A DNA stretch of 46,750 bases from contig JBBRCX010000028.1 in NCBI GenBank assembly GCA_038204465.1, forward strand, positions 1 through 46,750. Reading direction: 5' to 3'. Made by a program: the position numbers and the translations under genes. How positions within the stretch are numbered: the first letter of the stretch is position 1; each line of letters starts with the position of its first letter. Below, piece after piece: positions 1-7,852 of this stretch. The notes under the pieces were generated by a model. The model saw nothing but the letters and a program-made list of their open reading frames with translations, searched no databases and was not told the DNA's origin. This DNA comes from JBBRCX01 sp038204465 (GTDB lineage: Bacteria > Planctomycetota > Phycisphaerae > Tepidisphaerales > Tepidisphaeraceae).

Positions 1-135
1 GCAACCGCATTCTAGGGAAAGCGTGACGCCGCGTCGTCGTCGGTCCTGCGGCAACGATTGATTTTCAGTCAGCATCGCGGTCTGGGCTTACCGACGATTC
101 GGCAAGTTTTGCCTTCAAATGGAGAATGCGGTTGC
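1..135. repeat. Inverted repeat at the left window edge, 13-bp arms
   Basis: GCAACCGCATTCT at 1-13 is exactly the reverse complement of AGAATGCGGTTGC at 123-135, with 109 bases between. The match may continue to the left, outside the window. No gene is recognised in the spacer. It could be the ends of a small non-autonomous element, the base of a long hairpin, or chance. Confidence 0.4.
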
Positions 136-226
136 CCTGGACCCGGCGGCACGGCGGTCCTGTTTTCGCTTCCCCTGCGCCACGTCCGCGCGTCATAATG
201 GCCGCAGCACTCAAGAGGACAATCAC

Positions 227-811
227 ATGCGCGGCGCATTCGGGTTGGTCAGTCTGCTGGTGGCGGTGGGGATTATGCTCTACCTCTTCGCCAAGTACGA
301 CATTCCGATCGCGCGGGAAGGACAGAAAACCACCGAGCAGGTGCAGCAGATCTCCGGGCGCGGCCCCGACGGCGTGCCGGTCTCCCAGTCGATCGTGCTG
401 GAACCCCAGGAGCGCTCGGGGAAGCTCGTGTCCGTCGTCGTCACCTCGCTAACGCCCGGCGGGCCGATGGAGAAGTACTACGGCCTGCGGCCGAACGACC
501 AGATCACGCAGGTGAACGGCATCGGCCTGGACATCCTTGCCGGCACCGATGTTCAGCAGGCGAAGAATTTCGTCGCCGAAGCCTACCAGCGCTCGCAGCC
601 CTTGTTGGTAGTTCGCGATGGTCAGCAGATCACCCTGCCTCAGCCCGCGGGCACACCGATGTCTGCGTCCCCGCCCGCTCCATCCGCGGCGAACACCCCG
701 AACACGGCTGCGCCCGCGCCAGGCTCCCCGCCGGCGGCGCCCAAGCCGACGAACAAGCCGCGTTCCATCCGCGAGCAGGTTGAAGATATCTCCAAATCGA
801 TGCCGCAATAA
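227..811 (+). CDS. Membrane-anchored PDZ-domain protein
   Basis: The protein has 194 residues. An N-terminal hydrophobic segment (about residues 4-20, GLVSLLVAVGIMLYLF) should anchor it in the cytoplasmic membrane. A PDZ-like core follows (about 60-150), with the pattern VTSLTPGGPMEKYYGLRPND followed by the I-x-x-V-N-G type strand. The tail is low-complexity Pro/Ala and ends in a basic segment. The ATG at 227 is chosen because AAGAGGAC lies just upstream and it puts the hydrophobic segment at the N terminus; the frame is open further upstream from 119 but that part looks non-coding. PDZ domains bind peptide C termini or act as protein-interaction modules, and no protease domain is present, so an adaptor or scaffold role is inferred. 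It stands alone and converges on the next gene. The substrate is unknown. Confidence 0.8.
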   Translation: MRGAFGLVSLLVAVGIMLYLFAKYDIPIAREGQKTTEQVQQISGRGPDGVPVSQSIVLEPQERSGKLVSVVVTSLTPGGPMEKYYGLRPNDQITQVNGIGLDILAGTDVQQAKNFVAEAYQRSQPLLVVRDGQQITLPQPAGTPMSASPPAPSAANTPNTAAPAPGSPPAAPKPTNKPRSIREQVEDISKSMPQ

Positions 812-882
812 ACTCTTGTGCGGCGTGGCGCCCGCGCGTCAAAACAAGGGCTTGATTTGCTTAGGTAAGGGATCGATGCCGC

Positions 883-1266
883 CTACAGCTTCCTGAGCAT
901 GTCGCCCGTACCGGCCGGACCTGTCACGTCAAACGTAACCGGCCCCGCATTCGGTTCGGCTTTCAGCTCGAATCGCAGAAAGCTGCAGCAGTCCTGCTCC
1001 TGCTCGATCACCCGGGCAAGATCCGCCAGCAGTCCGGGGCGGCCCGCGAAACGAAAGCTAAGTCCGTTTGGAATGTCGCGCACCTGTTCGGCGCGGTTGA
1101 AGAGACCGGGAATCAGTTCGTGACGACGTGCCGCAAGCTGTTCGGGCGTTAGATTGCATGAAGCTTCGGTTGGGAGTGACGATTGCATGGTCGAAGGCCT
1201 TTGGGAATTGCAACCACCAACCGCCGAGAGCGACAGGACAACTGAAAAAGGGGTGCGACAACGCAT
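883..1266 (-). CDS. Small conserved Cys-Cys protein, possible lipoprotein
   Basis: The core from about residue 35 has the pattern LTPEQLAARRHELIPGL, then EQEQDCCSFLRFEL, then EPNAGPVTFDVTGPAGT. It matches, from memory, a family of small uncharacterised proteins with a conserved E-x-x-CC-x-FL-x-F motif, usually about 90 residues long. The vicinal cysteines suggest metal or thiol chemistry, but no function is established. With the ATG at 1266 the protein begins with a plausible lipoprotein signal (FSVVLSLSAVGG before Cys), which would put it outside the cytoplasm. An alternative ATG at 1188 gives the bare cytoplasmic core and has AAAGG upstream. Which start is used is unresolved. A hairpin repeat lies just upstream at 1316-1338. 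Confidence 0.65.
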   Translation of the reverse strand: MRCRTPFSVVLSLSAVGGCNSQRPSTMQSSLPTEASCNLTPEQLAARRHELIPGLFNRAEQVRDIPNGLSFRFAGRPGLLADLARVIEQEQDCCSFLRFELKAEPNAGPVTFDVTGPAGTGDMLRKL

Positions 1267-1315
1267 CGGTGAAGTGTCGGCCAAAAAGATTCAAATTTCA
1301 AACTGAACCGTTACC

Positions 1316-1338
1316 CACGGGCGAGACGCCCGTGCTAC
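1316..1338 (+). repeat. Interspersed hairpin repeat, single copy
   Basis: CACGGGCG at 1316-1323 and CGCCCGTG at 1327-1334 form a perfect 8-bp stem around AGA, followed by CTAC. The same unit occurs twice more, at 31369-31391 and 31438-31460. It lies between two minus-strand genes. It resembles REP-type extragenic palindromes in size and position. Confidence 0.8.
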
Positions 1339-1361
1339 AGCTGCGCCTTTGAACTCTTCTG

Positions 1362-2969
1362 TTAGCGCGCCCGGCGCATCGTGTATGGCTGATTGCGATT
1401 GTCGGTCAGCGTGATGGTGCCGTCGCCGATGATGACGGGAACGTTTGACCGCTCGCTGCCGCCGGAGGTGAGGCTGATGATGAGTTGGTTTCCCTCGGCG
1501 CGCAGCGCTTTCCAGGTCCCGGATCCGCTGGTCGATTTGCCCGCGATCATGAAGGTGGATTCGGTGGTGCCGTCGGCCTTGAACTCCAGCGTGTCCTGCG
1601 GCGCCCGGGCATCCGCCTTCTCCCACTTTCCGACCAGCTTCACCTGCAGCGCCTTCACGTCCGCTTCCGACGACCCGGCGCCCGGTGCAGGCGCGGGCGT
1701 CGGGGAAGGCGCCGGCGCGGGGGCCGGAGCGGGCGCTGAAGTCCGTTGCCCGGCCTTCGTCGCCTCCAGCGAAAGTTCCTTTCGAAACACGCCCGTGCCT
1801 CCCCAGTCCTTCAGCCCCTTCTCGATCGTCGCGCCAGACAAGTCCACTCGAGCCAGCCGCTTCACCTCGAGAAAATCGCCGGCGACGACCTTCTGACCCT
1901 TTTCGCCACCGGTCGCGAAGCCATCGGCATTTAAGCGGAAGACGAAGTCAACGGGCTTGCTCACCTCGATGAACATGAAGTCGTCGATCGCATTCCAGGC
2001 CAGCGTGTCCGGCCCGTCGAGCGTGCCGATGGGGTAGTTGTTGGCGAACGAATCGCCGCTGTGCGTCACCAGACGTACCGCGGCGGGGCCGGTTCGGAGG
2101 CGGTTGTCCTTTGCGTCGCCCTTGCTGAAGGTAAGGCGCACCGACACGAGCAGCTGACCCGGCGCCGATTTCAGCGGGCCAGCCGGCGGGGCCGTCGCCT
2201 GCCGCAGCTTCTTGAAATCGGTGTCGACCACCGTTCCGATCGATTCCAGGCTGTAAATCCCCTTGAGCGAGACGTCAGTCCTGCCCGCATTGTTGATCGC
2301 CACCCGATTGATCCCGGTCTGGATTCCGAGCCGCTGTCCGAACAGTTCCTGCAGCCAGTCCGGATGAACCGCCGAAAGCGACTGAGCTCCCGCGAGACTG
2401 CCGCCGTCGCTCAGGCGCCGAACGGTCCCAACAACCAGGTCGTCAGCGGGCAGGAGCAGGCCGCTGCGGTTCGCGTCCTCATAGGTGGGAGCGCTGAGTT
2501 GTTCGTAGATCACGAGGTCTTTGAAGCGCCCCCGGGCCGGCGTCCCGAACGGCTGATCCTCCTTCACCTTGTAGCGGGTGTACCCGAACATGCCGGTTGC
2601 AAACGGCAGTTCCTGTCCCGCGATCGCGAAGACCCCGAGTGCAAACATTCCGGCGACGAGACCCATGGCTCCGGCCCCGATCTTGTCGGCGGTCACCGGC
2701 AATCGCAGGTTGCCTTGAACGACGTTGTCGAACAGCACGCGAAGCAGCAGATAAATCAGCGCGAACAACGCCAACAGGGCGAGCGCGTGCGCCTGATTGG
2801 GGAAGTGATTGAGCAATAATTTCTCCGCCAGCGGCTCGTGATACGAAACCGCCAGCACCGCCGCGATCACTGTGAGCATCGCAGACACGGTGGCGCTGAA
2901 GAAGCCCTGGATGTAATGGAAGAAGGCGACTCCCAGCACGAGAATCAGAATGACGATGCTGAAAATCAT
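1362..2969 (-). CDS. CvpA-family membrane protein with C-terminal lipocalin-like domain
   Basis: The N-terminal ~120 residues contain about four hydrophobic helices and look like the CvpA (colicin V production) family: a start of the type MIFSIVILILVLGVAFF, then glycine-containing helices ending near GAMGLVAGMFALGVFAI. A long extracytoplasmic or cytoplasmic region follows (about 120-415) with no recognised domain. Next comes a Pro/Ala repeat linker (about 417-440), then a compact ~90-residue C-terminal domain with the pattern KWEKADA...LEFKADGT...GTWKAL...YTMRRAR. That pattern resembles small lipocalin-like beta domains that sense or bind ligands. CvpA proteins affect peptidoglycan and envelope homeostasis in proteobacteria; the role here is unknown. 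It lies 35 bp downstream of the GspE-like gene on the same strand, so the two are probably co-transcribed. The length (535) is far above the usual CvpA (~160-200). Confidence 0.7.
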   Translation of the reverse strand: MIFSIVILILVLGVAFFHYIQGFFSATVSAMLTVIAAVLAVSYHEPLAEKLLLNHFPNQAHALALLALFALIYLLLRVLFDNVVQGNLRLPVTADKIGAGAMGLVAGMFALGVFAIAGQELPFATGMFGYTRYKVKEDQPFGTPARGRFKDLVIYEQLSAPTYEDANRSGLLLPADDLVVGTVRRLSDGGSLAGAQSLSAVHPDWLQELFGQRLGIQTGINRVAINNAGRTDVSLKGIYSLESIGTVVDTDFKKLRQATAPPAGPLKSAPGQLLVSVRLTFSKGDAKDNRLRTGPAAVRLVTHSGDSFANNYPIGTLDGPDTLAWNAIDDFMFIEVSKPVDFVFRLNADGFATGGEKGQKVVAGDFLEVKRLARVDLSGATIEKGLKDWGGTGVFRKELSLEATKAGQRTSAPAPAPAPAPSPTPAPAPGAGSSEADVKALQVKLVGKWEKADARAPQDTLEFKADGTTESTFMIAGKSTSGSGTWKALRAEGNQLIISLTSGGSERSNVPVIIGDGTITLTDNRNQPYTMRRAR

Positions 2970-3004
2970 CAGCGGGCCCTTCGATCGATTAACCCTGAAT
3001 CTCT

Positions 3005-4720
3005 CTACCGGGGCGTCGGCGCCGGCGACTTTGGCGTGCGCGCCTGCGTCGTCGCCGCGCCGCCTTCACCGCCGCCGCTGCCCTTGATCACGCGCAACAC
3101 TTCCTGAACGCTGGTCTCGCCGCGCTCGACGAGGCTCAGCGCTTCCTCCTGGAGGTACTTCCCGCGCTGCTTGCGGAAGACCGCCTTGAGCTTGTTGTCC
3201 GAGCCGCCGGAACCGACGACGTCGCGCACGTCATCATCCACGACAAAGGTTTCGAAGAACCCGGTGCGGCCCTTGAAGCGCAGGTCGTTGCAGAACTCGC
3301 ACGGCACCGGGTTGCCCTTGGCGTCGCGCAGCGGCTGGGAGCGCGCCTGGTAGAGCGTGGAGACTTTGTCCGGGTTCATGTTCAGCTTCCGCAGCGTCCC
3401 AGGATCGGGGGCATAGCCGACCTTGCAGGCGCTGCAGAGTTTGCGCAAGACGCGGCCGCAGATGATCAACTGGAGTTCCTCCACCGCAGCCTTGTCATCA
3501 CCCACCAGCTTGCGCCATTGCGACAGGGCTTCGAACGTCGTCGCCGCGCGCATCCCCACATAGACCATCTTTCCGGACCTGGCGAACCTGATCAGCAGGG
3601 CAGCCGTGCGCGGGTCGTCTACGCGATCGATCATCAGGACTTCAGGCTCCTGGCTCGAAACCCAATCCACCTGCTTGCTCTCCTCAGATCCCGAGGCGGA
3701 GCGCGACAGCTTGTTCTGCGTAATCCCCTCCAGGTCCTGCTCCGCCTCGCGCTCGATGGTGTGGATGTGCGTCAGGAAGGCGTCGTGACCCTTGAGGATC
3801 CCGTAGATCATGCTGGTCAGTCCTGCCCCCTTCGGGGCGGACACAAGCACGATCCCCTTGCGCTCCTGGATCACCCCCTTGATGATGTCGAGCTGCCTGG
3901 GGTTGAAGCCGAGGGTGTCGAGAGTGAAATCGTGCTGCTTCTTTGGGTCGCCCAGCAGCATGACCGACTCGCCGGCCGTGGTGCCCAGCGTGTCGATGCG
4001 GAAGTCGCGCTTCCTGCCATCGACCGCAAGTTTGATGTTGGCGCGCTGCGGCTTACGGCGCTCGTGGGTGTCCAGCCCCGCCGCCGCCTTCAGGTGCAAA
4101 ATGGCCGCTGCCCCTGCCGCGCGATCGATCGTCTCCCCCTTATAGGTGACTCCGTCGACGTCGTAGCGGACGCTGACGCCATCCCCGGATGGAACCATCG
4201 CGATGCGCTCCGCTTCGCGGCGCAGCGCATCGGTGAGAACGCTCTGCAGCGTGTCGAATGCAGGGCGCTCCGAATCTTCCACCTTGGGAATCGGCGCGGC
4301 TTGCCCGGCCTTGTTGATGATCCCGATAACGTCGGCCTGGCGCGCCTCCTCGTTTTTTTTCTTCTGGAACTTTTGGGAGAACCCCTGGCTGAGCTCTCCT
4401 TTCAGGTCAGCGAGCCCAACCTGTTTCTGCCGCATCAACAGGTATATTCCGACCTCCGCTCCCAGGCCCAGAAGCAGTACCGCAAACGCCACGATGAACA
4501 TCGGCAGCAACAGGAAGAGCCCGAACGTGACAATCATGCCCACAAGGAAGCCAAGATTCAGCGGCAGGCGCGGCAGGTGGGCGGCGACTGCGTCCTTGTC
4601 TACCCATGTCAACAACCGTGCCCAGCCCAACAGCACCAGGACCACCAGGACGCTCTTCCAGATGCTGATATATCCGCCGCCATAAACCTCGGCGAGCACC
4701 AGAGACAATGCCGATCCCAT
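3005..4720 (-). CDS. Membrane-anchored GspE/PilB-like ATPase homologue with degenerate nucleotide motifs
   Basis: The protein has 571 residues. Residues about 20-96 contain three to four hydrophobic segments, not usual in GspE/PilB ATPases. From about 150 the type II secretion/type IV pilus ATPase fold is recognisable: the region around VSVRYDVDGVTYKG, the GxxPRQLDIIKG turn before the P-loop, and the tetracysteine zinc motif (Cys429, Cys432, Cys474, Cys477). The P-loop at 294-303 reads SAPKGAGLTS, so the invariant Walker A lysine is Leu301. The Walker B region reads VLMIDRVDDPRTA (361-373) in place of the usual MxGEIRDxET. ATP hydrolysis is therefore unlikely, and a structural or regulatory pseudo-ATPase role is inferred. 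The ATG at 4720 is preceded by AGGGAG. It sits between a small membrane protein and the CvpA-type gene, all on the minus strand. Confidence 0.8.
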   Translation of the reverse strand: MGSALSLVLAEVYGGGYISIWKSVLVVLVLLGWARLLTWVDKDAVAAHLPRLPLNLGFLVGMIVTFGLFLLLPMFIVAFAVLLLGLGAEVGIYLLMRQKQVGLADLKGELSQGFSQKFQKKKNEEARQADVIGIINKAGQAAPIPKVEDSERPAFDTLQSVLTDALRREAERIAMVPSGDGVSVRYDVDGVTYKGETIDRAAGAAAILHLKAAAGLDTHERRKPQRANIKLAVDGRKRDFRIDTLGTTAGESVMLLGDPKKQHDFTLDTLGFNPRQLDIIKGVIQERKGIVLVSAPKGAGLTSMIYGILKGHDAFLTHIHTIEREAEQDLEGITQNKLSRSASGSEESKQVDWVSSQEPEVLMIDRVDDPRTAALLIRFARSGKMVYVGMRAATTFEALSQWRKLVGDDKAAVEELQLIICGRVLRKLCSACKVGYAPDPGTLRKLNMNPDKVSTLYQARSQPLRDAKGNPVPCEFCNDLRFKGRTGFFETFVVDDDVRDVVGSGGSDNKLKAVFRKQRGKYLQEEALSLVERGETSVQEVLRVIKGSGGGEGGAATTQARTPKSPAPTPR

Positions 4721-4851
4721 CAGCTCTCCCTGCGCGACACGCTCCGCCGCGGAAAACTGCAGCAGGCTTCAAGCGGCTGCGGCGACGGACGGGGCCGCGC
4801 GGACCACTGCATTGTATTCCGCTCGCTGGGTGTGTGCCAAACGCAGGCCCC

Positions 4852-5340
4852 CTACTCCAACGGAAGGCTCGTATTGTCATCGTCGCGCGAAGCCGGGCGT
4901 GGCGGAACATTTGGCGTCAGGTCGGCGCGCTCGCGCTGCGGCTCCTCGCGCGGCTGCCGCGGCTTGGGCTTCTCCCCGGTCAACGGGACGATGACTGTCT
5001 TCTCGGTGTCGCCGCGCCGCATCACCTCGATCGCGCCGCCGAGGTCACCGGCCAGTTCGGCCATCGTCAGGCCTCCGACGCTGAGGATCAGCAAAATGAT
5101 CGCCGCCACCTGCAGCAGTCCGATCATGGCGTGCGCGAACTTCCAGAAACCGCCGTGCTGCAGGGCGCCGCCTTCCCGGATCACGTAGCCGGAATCAAAC
5201 ATGATCGAGAGGCTGTCCAGCAGGATGATCAGCACGACCGCCGCCATGGCGCCGTAATACTGCGGGCGGATCTTCACAAGCCTGGGGTAGACGAGGCAGA
5301 CGAACAGGAACGCAACGATCGCGGTGGTAACACCTTCCAT
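4852..5340 (-). CDS. Small membrane protein of unknown function
   Basis: I do not recognise a family. The 162 residues begin with a hydrophobic helix (about 4-20), then a second (about 30-48), and a third after a short loop (about 72-95). A hydrophilic, Pro/Arg-rich cytoplasmic-type tail (about 115-162) ends with an acidic and serine stretch. The ATG at 5340 is chosen because the first helix begins right after it and the frame upstream has a shuffled, basic composition typical of an antisense reading of the neighbouring gene. No clear ribosome binding site is visible. It follows the glycosyltransferase-like gene by 34 bp and precedes the GspE-like gene by 131 bp on the same strand, so it may belong to an envelope operon. 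Confidence 0.65.
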   Translation of the reverse strand: MEGVTTAIVAFLFVCLVYPRLVKIRPQYYGAMAAVVLIILLDSLSIMFDSGYVIREGGALQHGGFWKFAHAMIGLLQVAAIILLILSVGGLTMAELAGDLGGAIEVMRRGDTEKTVIVPLTGEKPKPRQPREEPQRERADLTPNVPPRPASRDDDNTSLPLE

Positions 5341-5374
5341 GACGCCGCAACATACCACGCGGAGAGCGGATGAA

Positions 5375-7093
5375 CTATGGCCTTTCGTCTCGCGCCAGCA
5401 GCCCGGGGCGCGCCAACGCTTCGAACGGCTTCGCCGCCCAGCTGATTGGCGTGACGGCATGGAACGGACTGGAAACGTGGATTGGCACGTCGACCGCACG
5501 TACCACGACGTCCGCAACCGCGAGGCCGTCTTCCGGCGGCGTTGAACGCGGCAGCAGCACCAGCTTCCAGCGAAACAGGTCGACGGGCGGCAGCGAGTAG
5601 GGCGCGGGCTCCGCGACCAACGCCATCGTCGCCGCGCCGGATTGCTGAAGCGCTCGGAATCGTTCCGCCGCCCGCAACCGCGGCGTGATTGCGGCACTGT
5701 CACGCAAAAAGCCGCGCACATACATTCCTCCGCCCAGCGCGCTAAAGGCCAGGAGGCCGACATAGAGCAACCGTTGCGACGCCCGCCGGCGGACGAGCAG
5801 AGCGACACCCATGATGGCCGAGATTCCTAACGCGACATCCAACAGAAGCCCGAAGCGGGCATACTCACTCGGCTTGCCGCCCGCGAGGCTTACAAACAGG
5901 ATCGCGTTGAGCGCCGCCGGCACCGCGAGAAGCAACGCGGTGGCGCCGGCGGCGGAGATGGGGCTCATTGAGCGCCGCCGGAGGGTCCGCACTCCGAAAA
6001 CGACAGCTGCGATGATTCCGCATGCGGCTACCGCGCTCGACATCGCCTCCCCGGTCAGCACCATGGCGTTCCAGGGTGCGCTCCCGCGGCCGGCAAGCAG
6101 ATAGACGGCGGGGTTGCTCAAGTTGGATCGCAGAACCTGGCGGTTGGAAATAAGGTTAACGATCACGTAAGGATTGGTCAGCACATACACCGCGAGTCCC
6201 ACGAGGGCCGCGCTGAGCATCAGGCGCAACCGTCGTTGGAACGATTGCCGGCGCAGAAAGACCATCACCGGCAGCACGCTGAAGACCAGGACCGCCGACA
6301 TCACCATCCCCGTCGCGGCGCCGCATAAGGCGCCAGCGATAAGCGCCCAGCGCGTTTCACCGTCCCGGGCATAACGTGACGCCGCGAGGATTGCCCAGAG
6401 CATCAGCGCCGCGCCCGGGAGGTGCGGCTTGGCCTCGTGCGCCATGTTCACAATCACCGGCATGAAACAGAAGCACATCGCGCCGAAGAAGTGCGCCAGC
6501 GGGTCGCTGGTGAGCCGCCTGAGGAGCCGCCACACCGCCACCGCGCCCAGGAGCGCCCAGACTACGACGTAGAGGCGCGCAACCACGTAGAAGCGCCCGA
6601 AGGCTTCCGGATGATCGAGGTAAAACGACAAATCGCTGGTGAGTTGGATCAGCCCCCACAAGGAGGCGGCCTTCAGCAAGGCGCCGATGGGGTAAATCCA
6701 CAGACCGCCGTACTGGTAAAGCTTGGGGTCGAGCTGTCCGCGCCCGGGCTTCATCGCCGCCAGCGCGCGAAGGGTGATCATCTCGTCGGGCTGGTAGGTG
6801 AAGAGCCGGTACCGTCGGACGATCTCCGCGCGTTGCGCGTCAGTCTCGTTGAGCACGGTCAGGCGATCGCGCGAGGCGATCGGATTCAGATCGACGTCCG
6901 CGCCGACGTCGGCATGTGCTTCCCAACCACCGCCGAGCTCGAGGATCTCTGAGCCATTCCAGACGCGGTGCTCGCCGAACAGATACGGATCGGCCCGGCG
7001 TGAGGGGAGTCCCCAGTTGATTCCCAAGAGAAAGACCGCCGCCGCCGAGAGCAGCACAAGCCAGATGCCGCGACCGCTCTCCGAGCCGTTCAT
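5375..7093 (-). CDS. GT-C type (GT39/PMT-like) membrane glycosyltransferase
   Basis: The protein has 572 residues with roughly ten hydrophobic helices. The first helix is at about 10-26. It is followed by a long extracytoplasmic loop carrying YQPDEMITLRALAAMKPG (about 100-117), whose Asp-Glu pair matches the catalytic acidic motif in the first loop of GT-C enzymes such as PMT and ArnT. A second aromatic loop motif (KLYQYGGLWIYPIG) and many Arg-capped short helices follow, then a soluble C-terminal domain of about 110 residues. Family members transfer sugars from polyprenyl-phosphate donors to proteins, lipid A or other acceptors on the outer face of the membrane. The acceptor here cannot be inferred. 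It is the first gene of a minus-strand group running to 1362 and is transcribed divergently from the ATP synthase operon. Confidence 0.75.
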   Translation of the reverse strand: MNGSESGRGIWLVLLSAAAVFLLGINWGLPSRRADPYLFGEHRVWNGSEILELGGGWEAHADVGADVDLNPIASRDRLTVLNETDAQRAEIVRRYRLFTYQPDEMITLRALAAMKPGRGQLDPKLYQYGGLWIYPIGALLKAASLWGLIQLTSDLSFYLDHPEAFGRFYVVARLYVVVWALLGAVAVWRLLRRLTSDPLAHFFGAMCFCFMPVIVNMAHEAKPHLPGAALMLWAILAASRYARDGETRWALIAGALCGAATGMVMSAVLVFSVLPVMVFLRRQSFQRRLRLMLSAALVGLAVYVLTNPYVIVNLISNRQVLRSNLSNPAVYLLAGRGSAPWNAMVLTGEAMSSAVAACGIIAAVVFGVRTLRRRSMSPISAAGATALLLAVPAALNAILFVSLAGGKPSEYARFGLLLDVALGISAIMGVALLVRRRASQRLLYVGLLAFSALGGGMYVRGFLRDSAAITPRLRAAERFRALQQSGAATMALVAEPAPYSLPPVDLFRWKLVLLPRSTPPEDGLAVADVVVRAVDVPIHVSSPFHAVTPISWAAKPFEALARPGLLARDERP

Positions 7094-7155
7094 GGGCGAA
7101 GTGTACCGTCGCCGCGCCGGGCAACAATTGGCTTGAACAGCACGTCCCAGCGCGC

Positions 7156-7184
7156 TTGACGCGATTTGGGCAACCCACTAATTT
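7156..7184 (+). promoter_or_regulatory. Possible sigma70-type promoter of the ATP synthase operon
   Basis: TTGACG at 7156-7161 is separated by 17 bases from TAATTT at 7179-7184. The -35 matches consensus well and the -10 only weakly. The position is right for transcription to start just before the palindrome at 7196-7219. Confidence 0.35.
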
Positions 7185-7195
7185 ACTCGCCTCAA

Positions 7196-7219
7196 AGTTC
7201 GTGCAAAATTGCACGAACT
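7196..7219 (+). promoter_or_regulatory. 24-nt palindrome upstream of the ATP synthase operon
   Basis: AGTTCGTGCAA at 7196-7206 and TTGCACGAACT at 7209-7219 are perfect inverted arms around AA. The palindrome ends three bases before the GGAGG site (7223-7227) of the first gene. It could be an operator, or a 5' UTR hairpin that shields the ribosome binding site. There is no U-tract after it, so it is not a terminator. Confidence 0.6.
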
Positions 7220-7232
7220 GGCGGAGGTCCCG

Positions 7233-7442
7233 ATGGCAGCCGATGACGACCCGAACTGGGGGCGGTTCCTCGGAGTCGGCCTGCAGATTCTCGTCGGCGT
7301 TGGACTTGGTGTTCTCGTCGGCACCTGGCTCGACAAGCGATATGGCTGGCAGCCCTGGGGCGTGATGGTGTGCTCCATGCTCGGACTCGCCGGCGGGATG
7401 TACCTGCTGATCAAGGACGCGATCCGCATCAACAAGGACTAA
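7233..7442 (+). CDS. atpZ: AtpZ/AtpI-family small ATP synthase accessory protein
   Basis: The 69-residue protein has two hydrophobic helices with Gly-rich packing (GVGLQILVGVGLGVLVGTWLD, then VMVCSMLGLAGGMYLLI). This matches the ATPase_gene1 (AtpZ) family found at the head of many F-type ATP synthase operons. Members are thought to help c-ring assembly or Mg2+ supply. The start at 7233 is chosen because GGAGG sits five bases upstream; the frame is open to 7209 but the palindrome lies across that point. It is followed after 8 bases by the next operon gene. Confidence 0.8.
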   Translation: MAADDDPNWGRFLGVGLQILVGVGLGVLVGTWLDKRYGWQPWGVMVCSMLGLAGGMYLLIKDAIRINKD

Positions 7443-7450
7443 CAGCGCCG

Positions 7451-7849
7451 ATGCGTGCACTGATCATTGTTCCCGCCACGGTCCTGCTTGCCGCTGCCGG
7501 CGCTGCCGCGCTGTGCGCCGCCGCGGGCTGGACGCTTCAGTCACGGCCAATGCTGCTCGCGGCGGGGATTTGCCTGATTTCGAGTGTTGTCGCCACCCTG
7601 CCGCTGTTGCTCACGCGCAGCGCGACGCAGGCCTCGATCGTGCCCGCGGGTCTGACGGGAACCGTGATCCACCTTTTCGCGACACTCGCGCTGGCGGCGC
7701 CGTTCTTTCTCTCCACGGCGCGTGAGCCCGCGTCGTTTACCTACTGGCTCTTCGCCTTCTATGCTGTCTCACTGGCCGCGCTGGTTGTAGAGTTCGTGCG
7801 AGCGGTCAGGTCCGCCCCGGTCGCCGCCGCCCCCGGTAACAGAGATTGA
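7451..7849 (+). CDS. AtpI-like four-helix membrane protein of the ATP synthase operon
   Basis: The 132 residues contain four hydrophobic helices (about 1-23, 31-52, 65-85, 94-115) and a short soluble tail. Size, topology and position between atpZ and atpB agree with the poorly conserved AtpI/UncI group, which assists assembly of the c-ring. Sequence conservation in that group is low, so the call rests mainly on context. The ATG at 7451 follows the atpZ stop by 8 bases, and the stop at 7849 is three bases before atpB. This points to tight translational coupling. Confidence 0.65.
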   Translation: MRALIIVPATVLLAAAGAAALCAAAGWTLQSRPMLLAAGICLISSVVATLPLLLTRSATQASIVPAGLTGTVIHLFATLALAAPFFLSTAREPASFTYWLFAFYAVSLAALVVEFVRAVRSAPVAAAPGNRD

Positions 7850-7852
7850 AAC

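Noticed and set aside
3518..5188. Plus-strand open frame opposite the GspE-like gene
   Set aside because: Composition and lack of motifs mark it as the antisense shadow of a gene with clear family features.
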